Positions 1 through 10,415 are shown, counted from the stretch's first letter. The stretch is 64,000 nucleotides of DNA from Symbiodinium natans (GCA_905221605.1 CAJNDS010001112.1:3164992-3228991); one strand, 5' to 3'. Program-made: numbers and translations. The notes: generated by a model not told the origin, from the letters alone.

Positions 1-762
1 ATGTGGGCCACCGACGACTGTCCCCCTTGTGTGGAGGATGCCTGGATCAATTTTTCGAAGCCCTTGGTGATTGCTGTAAACGGCCCCGCCATTGGGGAAG
101 GACATTTCAATTTGCATGGGTACGTGTTGGGTTTCGCTCGGGTTGTGGTAGACATCATTCGCCAGATGCCGGCAGGATTTACGACATTGATGCACGGGCC
201 TTGGATGTATGGTCGACGTAGCCTCAAGATAGCGTCAGACGCAGCACAGGATGGTGCCCCAAGGCTTGGCGATATAATTTATGCGGCAGAGTCGTCATTT
301 TTCTGGGCGCCCTTTGCGAGATTTGGAGTGGTCCCAGAGATCACATCCTCGATCAGCCTGGCTCAGCGAGTCGGAGTCTTCCACTGCAGGAATGCTTGCA
401 GGATTGATGCATGTGCTAGTGGTGCGGTGGCTTGCGGTGGGAAGAGTTCCTGTAGCAGTAGCATCCAAGGCCCCATGGTAGCCTCCGAGATGGTGTTGCT
501 GTCCAAGAAGAAGACACCGGAGGAGACGTCATGTGATCCTCCGAGGGCATCTTCTGAGCGACTGGTCTAGGAAATGCACCGCTGTGGCCTTGTAAACGAA
601 ATATTGCCTGCCAATGCCTTAGTTTCTCTTTCTCTCGGTGGCTACTGAGAGAAGCCGCAGAACTGAGCCGGATATTTACAGAGGCTGGAGACAGCTTCCT
701 GCCGTCCGTCCTGGAAAGGCACATGTTGTGCATGGCTGCTTGCTGGAACCTGGGCTAGAACC
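1..762 (+). CDS. Crotonase-family (enoyl-CoA hydratase/isomerase-like) gene, 3' part, split into short exons
   Basis: The plus strand holds consecutive pieces of a crotonase fold, probably a delta3,delta2-enoyl-CoA isomerase of fatty-acid oxidation. Around 58-99 it reads KPLVIAVNGPAIG, matching the family's 'KP.IAAVNG.A.G' oxyanion-hole segment. Around 178-204 it reads FTTLMH, then at 271-372 DIIYAAESSFFWAPFARFG and VVPEITSSISLAQRVG, matching 'D..YA...A.F..PF...G..PE..SS..L.....G'. At about 467-525 there is VASEMVLLSKKKTPEE, and at 583-609 CGLVNEILP, the usual 'GLVN.V.P' turn. A piece at 643-756 (REAAELSRIFTEAG) may be the C-terminal helix, ending at a TAG. The frame changes between pieces, so they should be exons with introns of roughly 60-150 bp. 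Exact junctions could not be fixed. The N-terminus lies outside the window. Family assignment is good; the reaction is inferred. Confidence 0.6.
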
Positions 763-1044
763 GGCTAGAATATGTTCAACTCTTGCCTTGTCTCAAGGCT
801 CGTTCGCATACTTGATGCTGTCTCTCTCCATTCCCACCCCCTTACCACCGCAACATGTACAGCAGAAGGCACTACCACACTACCACAGCTACATGAACTC
901 TTCGCGCTTCTGGCGGCTTCAAGATCCATCTCACAATTCTACCAGATTCCTCTTTTTCATCGATTCATGCCGCCGCGGTTTCCTGACTCACGCCTTTTCT
1001 TGCGATTTCTCCCGACTCATACAGTCCGGAGCCTGCAGCAGACT
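763..1044. other. Unassigned stretch after the crotonase gene
   Basis: Pyrimidine-rich DNA with two overlapping plus-strand frames that match nothing I recognise. It may be the 3' UTR or terminal intron of the crotonase gene. No repeat or RNA gene was seen. Confidence 0.3.
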
Positions 1045-2501
1045 TTAGCTTTTCTTTGCCTGTCTGGAAGTCAAGCCTCCCGTGGCCCAACATCCGCACC
1101 ATTTCTCTCTTGCATGCTGCAGGGTGCGCGCTGGGCTTGAGCTGTCTGGTGCACCCGAGATACGGCTCAAAGCATTAAGGAGCTGCATTGCATTGTCACC
1201 GCCACTGTTGCCGGAGTAACGCTTCAGTTCGAGCCAGTTGCGCAGAGTGCGCAAGCCGAATCTTTGCAGGATGATGAAAGGGCTGTTGAAGAACAAGGCT
1301 GTTGCATCATTGGATCTCGATCCTTTCTCGAACGTAGGAATCATGTTGGCCCATGGAGTCGTACAGGCTGTTTCGCTTTTCCAAGCATCCGCGGTCCCGC
1401 GCAGGCCTGGCGTGAAGAAATGATGGCACAAAACCGCCTGGAGCAGGCAAGGTGGCTGCACACAGCGGCAGAAGTTCTGCGAATGTCCTGACCGGCGCAG
1501 CATGTTACAAACGCTGTCAGGAGATGATTCGCACGAGGCTTCGAGATGGGGATCAATCAGCCAACTTGAAGTACTATCAGGACGGATGATCCTCAACAAC
1601 TCGCGAAAGCATCAGACAGCAGCTGTGCAGTCAGGGTTGTCGCTTGCTTGCCATAGGCCCAAATGCCCAAGAAGAAGTGATTTCAGAGATCCGATAGACG
1701 CGAAAGCCGAGAAAAGCACGCGAGAAATGCCGAAAAGAAATGCGCAGTTGCTGCAGCGCGCCCAATGTACTTGATGGGCATGTCCCAGTGGCGTGGAAGT
1801 TCCATGCTTCGTTTGACGGCGGACATGTTACGTGGCCCAAAGCTGTACAGTTCATCCCATCTCAGATGCACAAGTGCTGGCAGCGGTTGAGAACTGTCGG
1901 AATCGTTGGCAGCAGCTCCACTCATTGGCTAGAAAAGCGCTCAACAAGTTGCAAGTTATTGAGAACCGACGTGTTTCCTGAAGCCTCCAGCATGGCGATC
2001 CCACACGGTGCTCCATTCAACTTAGCATATGCTCGAAAGCTTGCCAGCCTTGAGAGCGAGCCAGGTTCCGTACATGCTGACATCTCCCATGAGAAGGGGA
2101 TGGGCGAAGAAACTATGATGGCCTTCATCCACAAGCACCTGAACAGTATTCTGCAGCCGTTTGCTGACAGCGTCAGCGTCTTACCACACACTGTTGCATG
2201 AGTTTTTCTGTGGCAAAGCAAGCATATGGGGGATCGTATGGCGGCAACAACTAGGATGAAGTTTGGGAAGGCTCCAGCACTAGATGGACTGAGGTCGACG
2301 AGTTGAACGGACACTTGGCTTCGCTTCGGACACTACATTGACAGCTAGTTGACATGGCGCAGTTAATGGTGCTCGGAAGCACTGTGCCAGCCTATTGGTG
2401 CAAGGTGTAGTAAGCCAGATGGCTGAGACATTTTCGGGCCACGAGAGGCAGCTGCAGGACTTCTGACTTTGGGCTCTTGTCCAGAGCACGTTTGTGGCCA
2501 C
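1045..2501 (-). pseudogene. Broken minus-strand coding remnants, unknown function
   Basis: Four minus-strand reading frames follow one another with small overlaps and frame changes: about 2501-2280 (73 aa), 2314-1922 (130 aa), 1925-1683 (80 aa) and 1599-1045 (184 aa). Together they leave the minus strand nearly open for 1.4 kb. The composition is protein-like, for example LVHLRWDELYSFGPRNM near 1870 and SPFIILQRFGLRTLRNWLEL (about 1285-1227). No catalytic motif or family was recognised. The pattern fits a decayed intronless gene or retroelement fragment with frameshifts, but plus-strand frames also exist here, so the assignment is weak. Confidence 0.25.
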
Positions 2502-2560
2502 TCGACACGCTTGTCCCTGCCATGCAGGACCACTCGCAAACCCTGAAGGTGATGAAGGCC

Positions 2561-2660
2561 TAAACCCTAAACCCTAAACCCTAAACCCTAAACCCTAAAC
2601 CCTAAACCCTAAACCCTAACCCTAAACCCTAACCCTAAACCCTAAACCCTAAACCCTAAA
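2561..2660. repeat. Telomere-like CCCTAAA array
   Basis: About 14 head-to-tail copies of the 7-mer CCCTAAA with two shortened CCCTAA units. C-strand orientation. It is paired with a TTTAGGG array 104 bp downstream. Confidence 0.95.
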
Positions 2661-2764
2661 ATCACTGCATGAGTTGTGTGCAGCGACCACGGGAGATTCT
2701 TCAGGCGGACCTGAAGGCAACCAAGATGAGCATGCTCGAAGTCAGGGCCGCCCAGCTTATATGC
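2661..2764 (+). CDS. Exon-like island between opposed telomere-like arrays (coiled-coil segment)
   Basis: After a GCAG, a 104-bp island reads EILQADLKATKMSMLEVR in one plus frame. It is a charged helical segment like those found from 2.9 to 7.7 kb. It sits exactly between a CCCTAAA array and a TTTAGGG array. It may be one exon of a coiled-coil gene whose introns contain telomere-like repeats. No function is assigned. Confidence 0.35.
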
Positions 2765-2799
2765 TTAGGGTTTAGGGTTTAGGGTTTAGGGTTTAGGGC
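2765..2799. repeat. Telomere-like TTTAGGG array
   Basis: Five copies of TTTAGGG, opposite in orientation to the array at 2561-2660. Confidence 0.95.
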
Positions 2800-2810
2800 A
2801 AACACGAGTC

Positions 2811-2938
2811 GCTCTTTTTGTCTGTCTCCCTTTCTCTCTCTCTGTCTCCCTCTCTCTCTCTCTCTCTGTCTCTCTCTCCCCCTCTCTCTCTCTGTCTTGC
2901 TCGTTCGCTCTCTCTCTCTCTCGCTCTCTCTCCCTCCT
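2811..2938. repeat. CT-rich microsatellite
   Basis: Pyrimidine tract of CTCTCT and TCTGTCTC units. Both strands stay open through it (Ser/Leu-rich or Arg/Glu-rich), which is an artefact of composition. Confidence 0.9.
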
Positions 2939-2939
2939 G

Positions 2940-3915
2940 TGGAGCCAAGGAGAACCAGCAGAAGCAGTTCGCTGATGTGGACTCACAGCTTACAGCTGCA
3001 AAAAAGGACGCGCAGAAGGCATGCCGCTACGGCCCCCAAAGGGATGTCTAGCTGCCAGCTGCGCACATCCCTTTCTGCAAGTCTTTACGCGAAGACAGGT
3101 CAAGGACGATGTTTTCCAGTTGGACCGCCGCCACCGAGAAAGCCATTCAATGATGTTGGATGTGAAGCGGATAAATGGCGCAGCCGACTTGGAAGTACGG
3201 AGGTTGGCCGGCGAACTCGCGAAGCTTGATGCGACTCGGTTGCAGTTCCCCGTGGCCCAGGAACTTCAAGAGCTTGTGCTTTTGGTGTCCAGGCTTCTGT
3301 TCGCTTTGATCGCTTCCAGAAATGAGGACATGGTGGCCAAACAGGTGAATATCGTTTTGGATCCTGTGCGAGCGGAAGTGGCAAGAGCTGCACAGGGCCA
3401 GTGCAGGACAGAGGAGTCTTGTCGAATCTGGCCAGCATGAGCAAAAATGTCTGTGTTTGGTCCCTGGTGGCAGCATGTGGCAACCCGGGTTCATGACGAA
3501 GTCCCATCCCTGTGCTGTGTTGTGGCTGGTTTACTGTCATTAGTTCCGCTAGATGCTGGTCTCCCTTTGATTTCTCAGGCAAGAGCGAAGAGCGAGTTCA
3601 GCAGCAAAGGGAGGAGCTGGATACCTTCCTGGAAAATCACGGCCGGCAGCGACGTCAAGAGGAATTGAGTGGCTGGGCGAACTCTCGATTGCATGTCAAT
3701 CTTGCTTAGGACAGGTAGGGACTTTCGCGATCTCTTCAAATTTCTTGGGCCTTGTGCTTGAAGCTCTGATTGCCGAGGGATCAAAGCAATCCTCAAGACG
3801 ATTGCGGATTTGGATCACAAGCTGGGTCAAACCAATGCGAACCTCAAGCAGCACGTGGCAAGTGCGAAGGGCACGAGCGAGGACTACAAAGCTTCGTGCA
3901 TGCGACGCTTGGAAG
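2940..3915 (+). CDS. Coiled-coil protein gene, exon-like segments (first cluster)
   Basis: Short plus-strand pieces in changing frames all encode charged alpha-helix with heptad-like spacing. They are: 2944-3021 (AKENQQKQFADVDSQLTAAK), 3103-3255 (DDVFQLDRRHRESHS, then VRRLAGELAKLDAT), 3325-3410 (EDMVAKQVNIVLDPVRAEVA), 3583-3670 (KSEERVQQQREELDTFLENH) and 3778-3905 (IKAILKTIADLDHKLGQ, then NLKQHVASAKGTSEDYKA). The spacing of ~60-170 bp resembles dinoflagellate introns. This suggests a multi-exon structural protein (cytoskeletal, flagellar or SMC-like cannot be told apart). Exon borders are not resolved. Stops between pieces mean a decayed gene is also possible. Confidence 0.4.
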
Positions 3916-4125
3916 CCGCAGTATTATGCCCTGGCAGGAGCTGTCTATCTTGACACGCAGGCATGAGCAAACCATGCGGATGCAGGTCGTGCAAGCAAGC
4001 ATTGGATGTCTTCTAGTGCATGTACATCACTGTGTTCTTCAGAGTCTTGTTGCGCTTGGAATTTGCTTTGGCAAACTCAGGTCGTGCAAGAAAGACAGCA
4101 ACAAGAGAGTGCCTCGGAGCAGCAA

Positions 4126-4400
4126 AACCTGTGTGTGTGTGTGTGTTTGTTTGTTTGTTCGTTCGTTTGTTTTTTTTTTTTTTTTGTGTGTGTGTGTATG
4201 TGTGTGTGTGTGTGTGTTTGTTTGCTTGCTTGCTTGTTTGTTTTTGTTTGTGTTTGTGTTTGTGTTTGTGTGTGTTCATGCGGGTGCGGGTGCGGGTGCG
4301 GGTGCGTGCACGTGTGCATGTGGCGTGTATTGCGTGTGTGTTGTGTGTGCGTGTGTTGCGCGTGCGTGTGTTGTGCGTCCGTGTGTTGCGCCTGCGTGCA
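4126..4400. repeat. GT/TTTG/GGGTGC microsatellite cluster with poly(T)
   Basis: Successive GT, GTTT, T(n), TGTGTG, GCTT, TTTGTG, GGGTGC and GTGTTGCGC tracts. The long Cys/Val reading frames over it are compositional. It lies in a likely intron of the coiled-coil gene. Confidence 0.9.
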
Positions 4401-4549
4401 TTCGGCCTGCTCGTTTACTATCTTTCAGCTTCATTGGGCGAGTGCAGCCGAGGTAATGAGCGTCAAGCAGTCTTCACAAACAGGCTGGAGGGCTTGAAGG
4501 CCTCCCAAGCTGCAGGTACTTCATGCACTGGTGTGGGAGAAGCCAGCCC

Positions 4550-4900
4550 GCTAGGCTGACATCCAGAATGTCATGGAAAGCCTTGGCCTGACCGAAGGCA
4601 GGTCGGACTCCGCATCTACAAACCTTCGTCAAGTGCATGCTGCGGTTCTCTTAAGTTGGTGCTGCAAGCGCATCTGTTGCGGCCAAAACCGACAGCAAGC
4701 GTCACTCATGAGCAGTGGGACGACTGTAATTGATTGCAGTCGAGCAGATGAAGTTCACGCTTGAAACCGCCCAAGCTCCACCAAGCTTTTCAAGGGGGCC
4801 GCATCGGACATGGAAAGGCGTTGCCAGGAATGGAGCGTGAGATCCAAAACACGATCACGCCAACACGAGCTGAGTAAAATGCATCCAAGCTTCGACGCCA
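4550..4900 (+). CDS. Coiled-coil exon-like segments (second cluster)
   Basis: At 4557-4615 one frame reads ADIQNVMESLGLTEGRSDSA, and at 4787-4890 another reads KGAASDMERRCQEWSVRSK followed by RSRQHELSK. These are charged helical pieces of the same character as 2.9-3.9 kb and on the same strand, probably further exons of that gene. No family was recognised. Confidence 0.3.
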
Positions 4901-5044
4901 GGCCCCTCATGCACACTCGCCTGCCCCCACTCGGTCTACTGTTGCTGGCAAGCTATCACCGCATGGTGTTTAGCTGTTCCTCGCATGTTGCAGATGGTAG
5001 TTCCTTGGTAGGTAGTACTTCAGCGAAACGGTAGTTCAAACAGG

Positions 5045-5112
5045 CTTAAACTTGGTTTCAAACCTGGGTTTCAGACCCAGGTGAAAACCAGGTTTGAGAA
5101 TGCAAGTTTAAG
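5045..5112. repeat. Nested 68-bp inverted repeat
   Basis: Three nested perfect arm pairs: CTTAAACTT (5045-5053) with AAGTTTAAG (5104-5112); CAAACCTGG (5059-5067) with CCAGGTTTG (5088-5096); and ACCTGGGT (5062-5069) with ACCCAGGT (5075-5082). The last two compete, so alternative folds exist. This could be a small foldback element or an RNA hairpin in an intron. Confidence 0.8.
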
Positions 5113-6390
5113 AACCCAGGTTTGACAGCTATACTTGGTCGCAGAGTTGGGGACCTGTTCCAACCCGGGAGTCGTCCTCGCCGGCTGAAGATGAAGCCTC
5201 GCCACAGCGGGAAAGGAAGACGTCCGATAGAAACGATCTCTTTCTTTGCTTGTGCCTTCCGGCTTGTGCGCGCGAGCTTTGTCAGCTTCCTGGGGCCCTG
5301 GCACGCTGATGAGCAGTAATTAGGTTACATTCGACAGGGAAGCTTCAGGCCAGAGTCGCGGTTTTGATCCTTCACAAATTTTGGTTAAGCCTAAGCAAAA
5401 GGCCACTTTAATGGGTTTGCGGAGGCTCCATGGAAGACATCCCCCCCTCCGTTTTCTCAAAAAGGGAACCTTAAGGAATAGAAGCACCGAATATACTTGA
5501 GTCCAATGTTGGCGTAGATAGCTTCATGATTATCACGGGTTTGCGGCCCCCAGGCCCCCGGCTTCCGAGCGCGCATGAGGAATGCATGTTGTGTGGAGGT
5601 GCCATTCAGGAAAGTCGCCCACACGGCACGACAGTCATGATACTTGCTGCACAGTTTTGCGGGATGCCCATAAGCCTGGCAAGATTTCAGAGTTGTATGC
5701 CGTGGCAACGGATGAAGTACAAGCAAATGTTGAAACATGTAGGGGCCCGTGTTCAGCAACACCAACCCAACATATCAAGATCAAAATCACAAATATCCCC
5801 AAAGTCAGAGACAGGCTCATGTGGTCGCCAGACGTCTTCTTGTCATCTTCTTTTCGGGTTCGCGGGCTTGGCCACCCAATGGTAGCTCCGTTGATGGTGA
5901 TAGGCGAGTCGGAAAACAGCAGGGCACAAATCAACATTCATGCAAGTCCATGTAAGTCCAAAAAAGAAAATCCAATCCCGAAAGCCGAAACCCTGAAATC
6001 CAAAGACCGAGTCCCGACCTGCATCCGAAGACCCAACCTAACCTAAACCCCCCATCGCCCTTTTTCAGCGCTCAGGGCATAGGGTCCATCTTACATGTTT
6101 TTCTTGGGGTTTACGGCTTTTGTTACAACTCGTAGCTTGTGAGCCACAACTTGGCGACAAGCCACAGAAGTGAAAGAAACAAAGGGCTACCATCTTCTTT
6201 TCGGACATAGGGTTTGGGGGGTGGGTCCCCCCGCACGCAAACGAAAGTAAGCCACTATCCTTCTAGGCAGACACCAAGTATGCCTTCTGGTTCTTCTCGC
6301 CTGGCGACGATACAACCAATGCCCGGCTCCCCCAACTGAACAATCACAAGCAACGAGGGGAAATCTGCAAAGTGAGGGTGCGGGAGGCGC
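5113..6390. other. Unassigned stretch
   Basis: Several short frames occur on both strands (the longest run ~100-150 aa), including a Cys/His-containing one on the minus strand at 5457-5765. None matches a family I recognise. Telomere-like fragments are absent. Possible introns or unknown exons. Confidence 0.3.
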
Positions 6391-7790
6391 CTGCCAGAGT
6401 TGTTCGCGGCTCGGCATTGTGTGGCTGTTGTGGTCGCAGCCTTTGTGCAAGCTGAAGTTCAAGCCGGAGCCAGCTGTTTCACTTGCACAGGAGCTGCCAA
6501 CTTGGTGCTGACGGTTGAGCGCCTGAAAGAAGCATCCGCTACACACAGCGCGAGCTTGAACGAGCTCCACGATTTGTGCAACACGCAGGGTGAAAGTATT
6601 TGCGCATTGCAACAGCGTGCGGCCCCGTGGCCGCGCAGTCAGTGTGGTAGTTGCCCGCTTTGTTGCTCCGTCAACACTCGAGAGCTCCTTGGCGCATGCT
6701 GCGCATGCAGCATCCGAGGATGCCTTGCAGCAGGCTGACGTCGTGCTGCAGCAGGAAGACATGCGTCTAGAAGCCAGTCTGGGGAAACGTATTCAAGAGT
6801 TGCAACAAAGCTGCAGGGGGGCTTGGGTCAACGGATGTTAACGGGCAATGCTGTAGAACAGCAGTTCTACGAGGACGAGATGTGTGCGGGGGGGGGGGAT
6901 TTGGCGTGCCGGTTGGCCAAGGCACGAAGACTTACAAGGCTTTTGCCAGAATGAGCGGCTTGGCTTGACTTCGTGACGTCGGATGTGCTAGAGTTAGTGC
7001 AGGATGAACTTTATGAACCACTTGCTGTCAGGGAGCGGGACCGGGATGAATTGAAGAAAGAGACTGAAATCAGGGCTCGACAGCTGCTTGGACGTGCGAT
7101 TGGTCTGCAGGGTGCATGAGAAGTATGAATCAGTTTTGGGTCGGCAGCTGACATGCAAGGCACGAGGACTGCATGACAAGAATCCGCTGTCATGAGGAGG
7201 CAGCTTGTGAGTAACCAGCTGACAGAAATCAAAGTAGACCTTGCTTTCATGCGCTGCAAGGAACATTCTAGTCCAGCCTCAGTTTTTACACACCAGGAGA
7301 TTGGCAGGCTAAGCAGCCAGCTCAAGCCGCTTGAAGCCGGTCTCGTGTCTCACTTGCACTGAAGATACGGAAGACTCTGACGATGCTTCAGCTCACGGAG
7401 ATGTCTTTGTGGTCCGCCCTGAGCACCTACCAACTATTCGAGGAGATGTACAAAGCGAAAGTTCAAGTGCTTGAAGGCCAAGCGCGGAGCAAGTCTTTCA
7501 CTGTCCATGAAACCTCGTGAAAACACACACGCCCGAAGGCAAGATGACGTCGACGGAGGCCGTTGACGTCAGTGTGGTCATGCCAGCTTCGCAGTGTCAA
7601 CTGAGAGTTCTTCGCAGTTGTCAGGAGCAGGTTGGCGGGCTGAGTGGAACTATGGACCTGACACAGGACGTCTTCGCTTGAAGCATGACAGGCAACGCGT
7701 TTTTCAGAAGCTGGCTTCGAAGGAGTACTGGAAGGGTCTGACAAGAGGAATCCAGGAAACACATCGAAAGGTGGCAGCAAGTGCTCCTTG
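6390..7790 (+). CDS. Coiled-coil exon-like segments (third cluster)
   Basis: Further plus-strand helical pieces: 6500-6610 (LTVERLKEASATHSASLNE, then LHDLCNTQGES), 6695-6838 (ASEDALQQADVVLQQEDMR, then LGKRIQELQQS), 6984-7118 (LELVQDELYEPLAVRERDRD, then ELKKETEIRARQLLGRAIG), 7191-7345 (RRQLVSNQLTEIKVDLAFMR, then HQEIGRLSSQLKPLEAG), 7436-7490 (FEEMYKAKVQVLEGQARS) and 7590-7670 (CQLRVLRSCQEQVGGLSGT). Hydrophobic residues recur at 3-4 spacing among Glu, Lys, Arg and Gln. With the upstream clusters this suggests one long coiled-coil gene spanning ~2.7-7.7 kb. Exon borders need transcripts. Confidence 0.4.
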
Positions 7791-7809
7791 GCATGATAAT
7801 GAGGTGTAG

Positions 7810-8290
7810 TCAGCCAGCATCCCAGTGCATTTCGGCACCATCCATTAAGGAACGTATGCCGTTAAAGACGCCGCGCTCTGCAAATGCAGAGGGCACGCTT
7901 CCCTCAAGGTGGGAGCTTCTTTTCGTGTAGCTGTCGTGCAACTGCCAGCTCCAATGACCAGGGGCAGCGGCTCTGGCCGCGAGCTGCCTGCTTTGACGAA
8001 GACTGTTTGAGCAGGTCTGAGGAACAGAAAGCTGAGCTCCTCAGAATTCAGAGCTTTAGGTTGGTTTTAGGGAGTCAGGGGGTTGCTTCGTGTTTACGGA
8101 TTTAGGCATGTTTTGGGATTTGAAGGGTGTTTGGAGTGTAGTGGGATTTAGGGTTCGTTTTGTTTTTCCCTCAGGCGGGCCCTAAGCTCTAATTCCTATG
8201 CTGAAACTCCTGTGCAACCCCTGACATGGCCTTTCAAGCCCCAAAGCCAAGTTGGGAGTGCTGTCTTCCGGCTTCCTACTACCTGTGTTT
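7810..8290. other. Unassigned stretch with degenerate telomere-like sequence
   Basis: One more helical piece (RSEEQKAELLRIQSFRL, near 8012-8065) ends in a 100-bp run of degenerate GGATTTAGGG-like words at about 8055-8160. Nothing else was recognised. Confidence 0.3.
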
Positions 8291-8304
8291 TTATTACAAC
8301 AGCA

Positions 8305-9180
8305 GCAACAACAACAACAAGAGCAAGAGCAAGAGCAAGAGCAAGAGCAAGAGCAAGAGCAAGAGCAAGAGCAAGAGCAAGAGCAAGAGCAAGAGCAAGA
8401 GCAAGAGCAAGAGCAAGAGCAAGAGCAAGAGCAAGAGCAAGAGCAAGAGCAAGAGCAAGAGCAAGAGCAAGAGCAAGAACAAGAACAAGAACAAGAACAA
8501 GAACAAGAACAAGAACAAGAACAAGAACAAGAACAAGAACAAGAACAAGAACAAGAACAAGAACAAGAACAAGAACAAGAACAAGAACAAGACCAAGAAA
8601 GACAAGAAAGAGCAAGAGCAAGAGCAAGAGCAAGAGCAAGAGCACAAGAACAAGAACAAGAACAAGAACAAGAACAAGAACAAGAACAAGAACAAGAACA
8701 AGAACAAGAACAAGAACAAGAACAAGAACAAGAACAAGAACAAGAACAAGAACAAGAACAAGAACAAGAACAAGAAAAAGAACAAGAACAAGAACAAGAA
8801 CAAGAACAAGAACAAGAACAAGAACAAGAACAAGAACAAGAACAAGAACAAGAACAAGAACAAGACCAAGACCAAGACCAAGAGCAAGAGCAAGAGCAAG
8901 AGCAAGAGCAAGAGCAAGAGCAAGAGCAAGAGCAAGAGCAAGAGCAAGAACAAGAACAAGAACAATAACAAGACCAAGAGCAAGAACAAGAACAAGAACA
9001 AGAACAATAACAAGAACAAGAACAAGAACAAGAACAAGACCAAGAGCAAGAACAAGAACAAGAACAATAACAAGATCAAGAGCAAGAGCAAGAGCAAGAA
9101 CAAGAACAAGAACAAGAACAAGAACAAGAGCAAGAGCAAGAACAAGAACAAGAACAATAACAAGAACAAGAACAAGTACA
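8305..9180. repeat. GAGCAA/GAACAA hexanucleotide satellite
   Basis: About 145 tandem hexamers arranged in homogeneous blocks. GAGCAA dominates at ~8321-8475, ~8610-8643 and ~8880-8947; GAACAA dominates in most of the rest; a few units are GACCAA, and isolated AATAAC units appear after 8965. Most frames stay open, giving Gln-Glu, Lys-Ser/Asn and Arg-Ala/Thr repeats on the plus strand and Leu-rich ones on the minus strand. It is best read as a satellite, not as a gene. Confidence 0.95.
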
Positions 9181-9295
9181 AGAAGCGCCCGCAGGCCGGC
9201 CCAAGGCCCGTGAAGCCGAAGGCTTCCGAGGATCCCTGGCTGTCGCTGCAGAAGCTCGCGCGGGGCTCTGGGGGGCTGGGGCTTTGCGCCTTCGT
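9181..9295 (+). CDS. Exon-like segment after the hexamer satellite
   Basis: One plus frame reads KKRPQAGPRPVKPKASEDPW then LSLQKLARGSGGLGL before the telomere-like array begins. It is GC-rich and protein-like but matches no family I know. It is in frame with the Lys-Asn translation of the hexamers, which may be chance. Confidence 0.25.
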
Positions 9296-9297
9296 TT

Positions 9298-9389
9298 TGG
9301 GTTTAGGGTTTAGGGTTTAGGGTTTAGAGTTTAGGGTTTAGGGTTTAATTAGGGTTTAGGGTTGAGGGTTTAGGGTTTAGGGTTTGGGG
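9298..9389. repeat. Telomere-like TTTAGGG array (imperfect)
   Basis: About a dozen TTTAGGG units with variants (TTTAGAG, TTGAGGG, a TTTAATTAGGG). Confidence 0.9.
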
Positions 9390-9432
9390 CTGGCCCTCGT
9401 TCTTAGTAGGGAATGAGGGAAGTCGGACCCTC

Positions 9433-9465
<33 letters not shown>

Positions 9466-10342
9466 TTATTTAATTATTTATGTATTTTTTTATGTATTTA
9501 TTTATACATATCCCCTTTAAGGGATTTGTGCGACGCTTTCGTGGGGTTGAGGGTTAAGGCTTTTGGGGTTGAAGGTTTTGGGGGTTGCGGGGATTGAGGG
9601 GGGTTTAGGGTTTGGGGTTTTGAGAGTTTTGGGGGGTTTTGACGGGTTTGAGGGGCAAAGGGGCTTGAGGGCTTAGGGTTTAGGGTAAGGGGTTTGAGGC
9701 TTCACCAAGGGTTTAGGGTTTTAGGGCTCTCGGTCACACCAGCCGAGACGCAAAAAAAGGTTCTCGGCTAGTGGAACAGGGCCTGCCTGCTGCTTGGTAG
9801 TGCCCTCCCACCACAGGGCCCACCACACCTAAGTCTGTGCATCTACATGTGTGGTTGTACTAAGGCCCAACTCAAACCGTTAACGTCCACTTCGCCTCCC
9901 TCCTTCAACCTCCCCCCCCCGCGCCCCTCCATAAAAAGAGGGTTTAGGGTTTAGGGTTTAGGGTTTAAGCACCTCAAACCAATGCTTCGAGTGTCGCCCA
10001 GGAGAACGAGGGTTCGCAAGGGCGCTCCGCCTGGGGCCCCAGGAGCCCGGAGCAACTGTGAGTAGGGCATCAGTGTTTTTTTGTCCCATACTCCTTTTGA
10101 ATTGTTTTGATTCCCAAAACAAACGTGTCATTTGTAAACCGAATACCTGAAAAGTATTTAAAAATTCCATATCGTAAATTTCCTTTATATGGGGTTTTGT
10201 CAAACAGGCCGGTATTGGAATCAAGATGGACGTGGCCACTGTTACGTTCGGATCAGGTTTTTGTCCTTTTCGCTACGAGGCGGGGCCCGAGTGTGTGCAG
10301 TGCGCACATGAAACCCCCATGTGGCGCTAGAATAGCCATAGC
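9390..10342. other. Gene-poor stretch with AT tract and TTTAGGG fragments
   Basis: Contains a TATATA/TATTTA tract at 9433-9510, degenerate G-rich telomere-like words at 9540-9720, and a four-unit TTTAGGG array at 9940-9967. Two weak reading frames at 9958-10346 are not recognised. Confidence 0.6.
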
Positions 10343-10415
10343 CTAACCCTAAACCCTAAACCCCAAACCCTAAACCCTAAACCCCAAACCCTAAACCCTA
10401 AACCCTAAACCCTAG
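10343..10415. repeat. Telomere-like CCCTAAA array
   Basis: Ten CCCTAAA/CCCCAAA units. Confidence 0.95.

Noticed and set aside
4013-4559. Cys/Val-rich protein frames
   Set aside because: Produced by GT and TTTG microsatellites.
8252-8968. Gln-Glu repeat protein of 238 residues over the hexamer block
   Set aside because: All plus frames and most minus frames are open because the hexamer contains no stop. No non-repetitive domain supports a gene.
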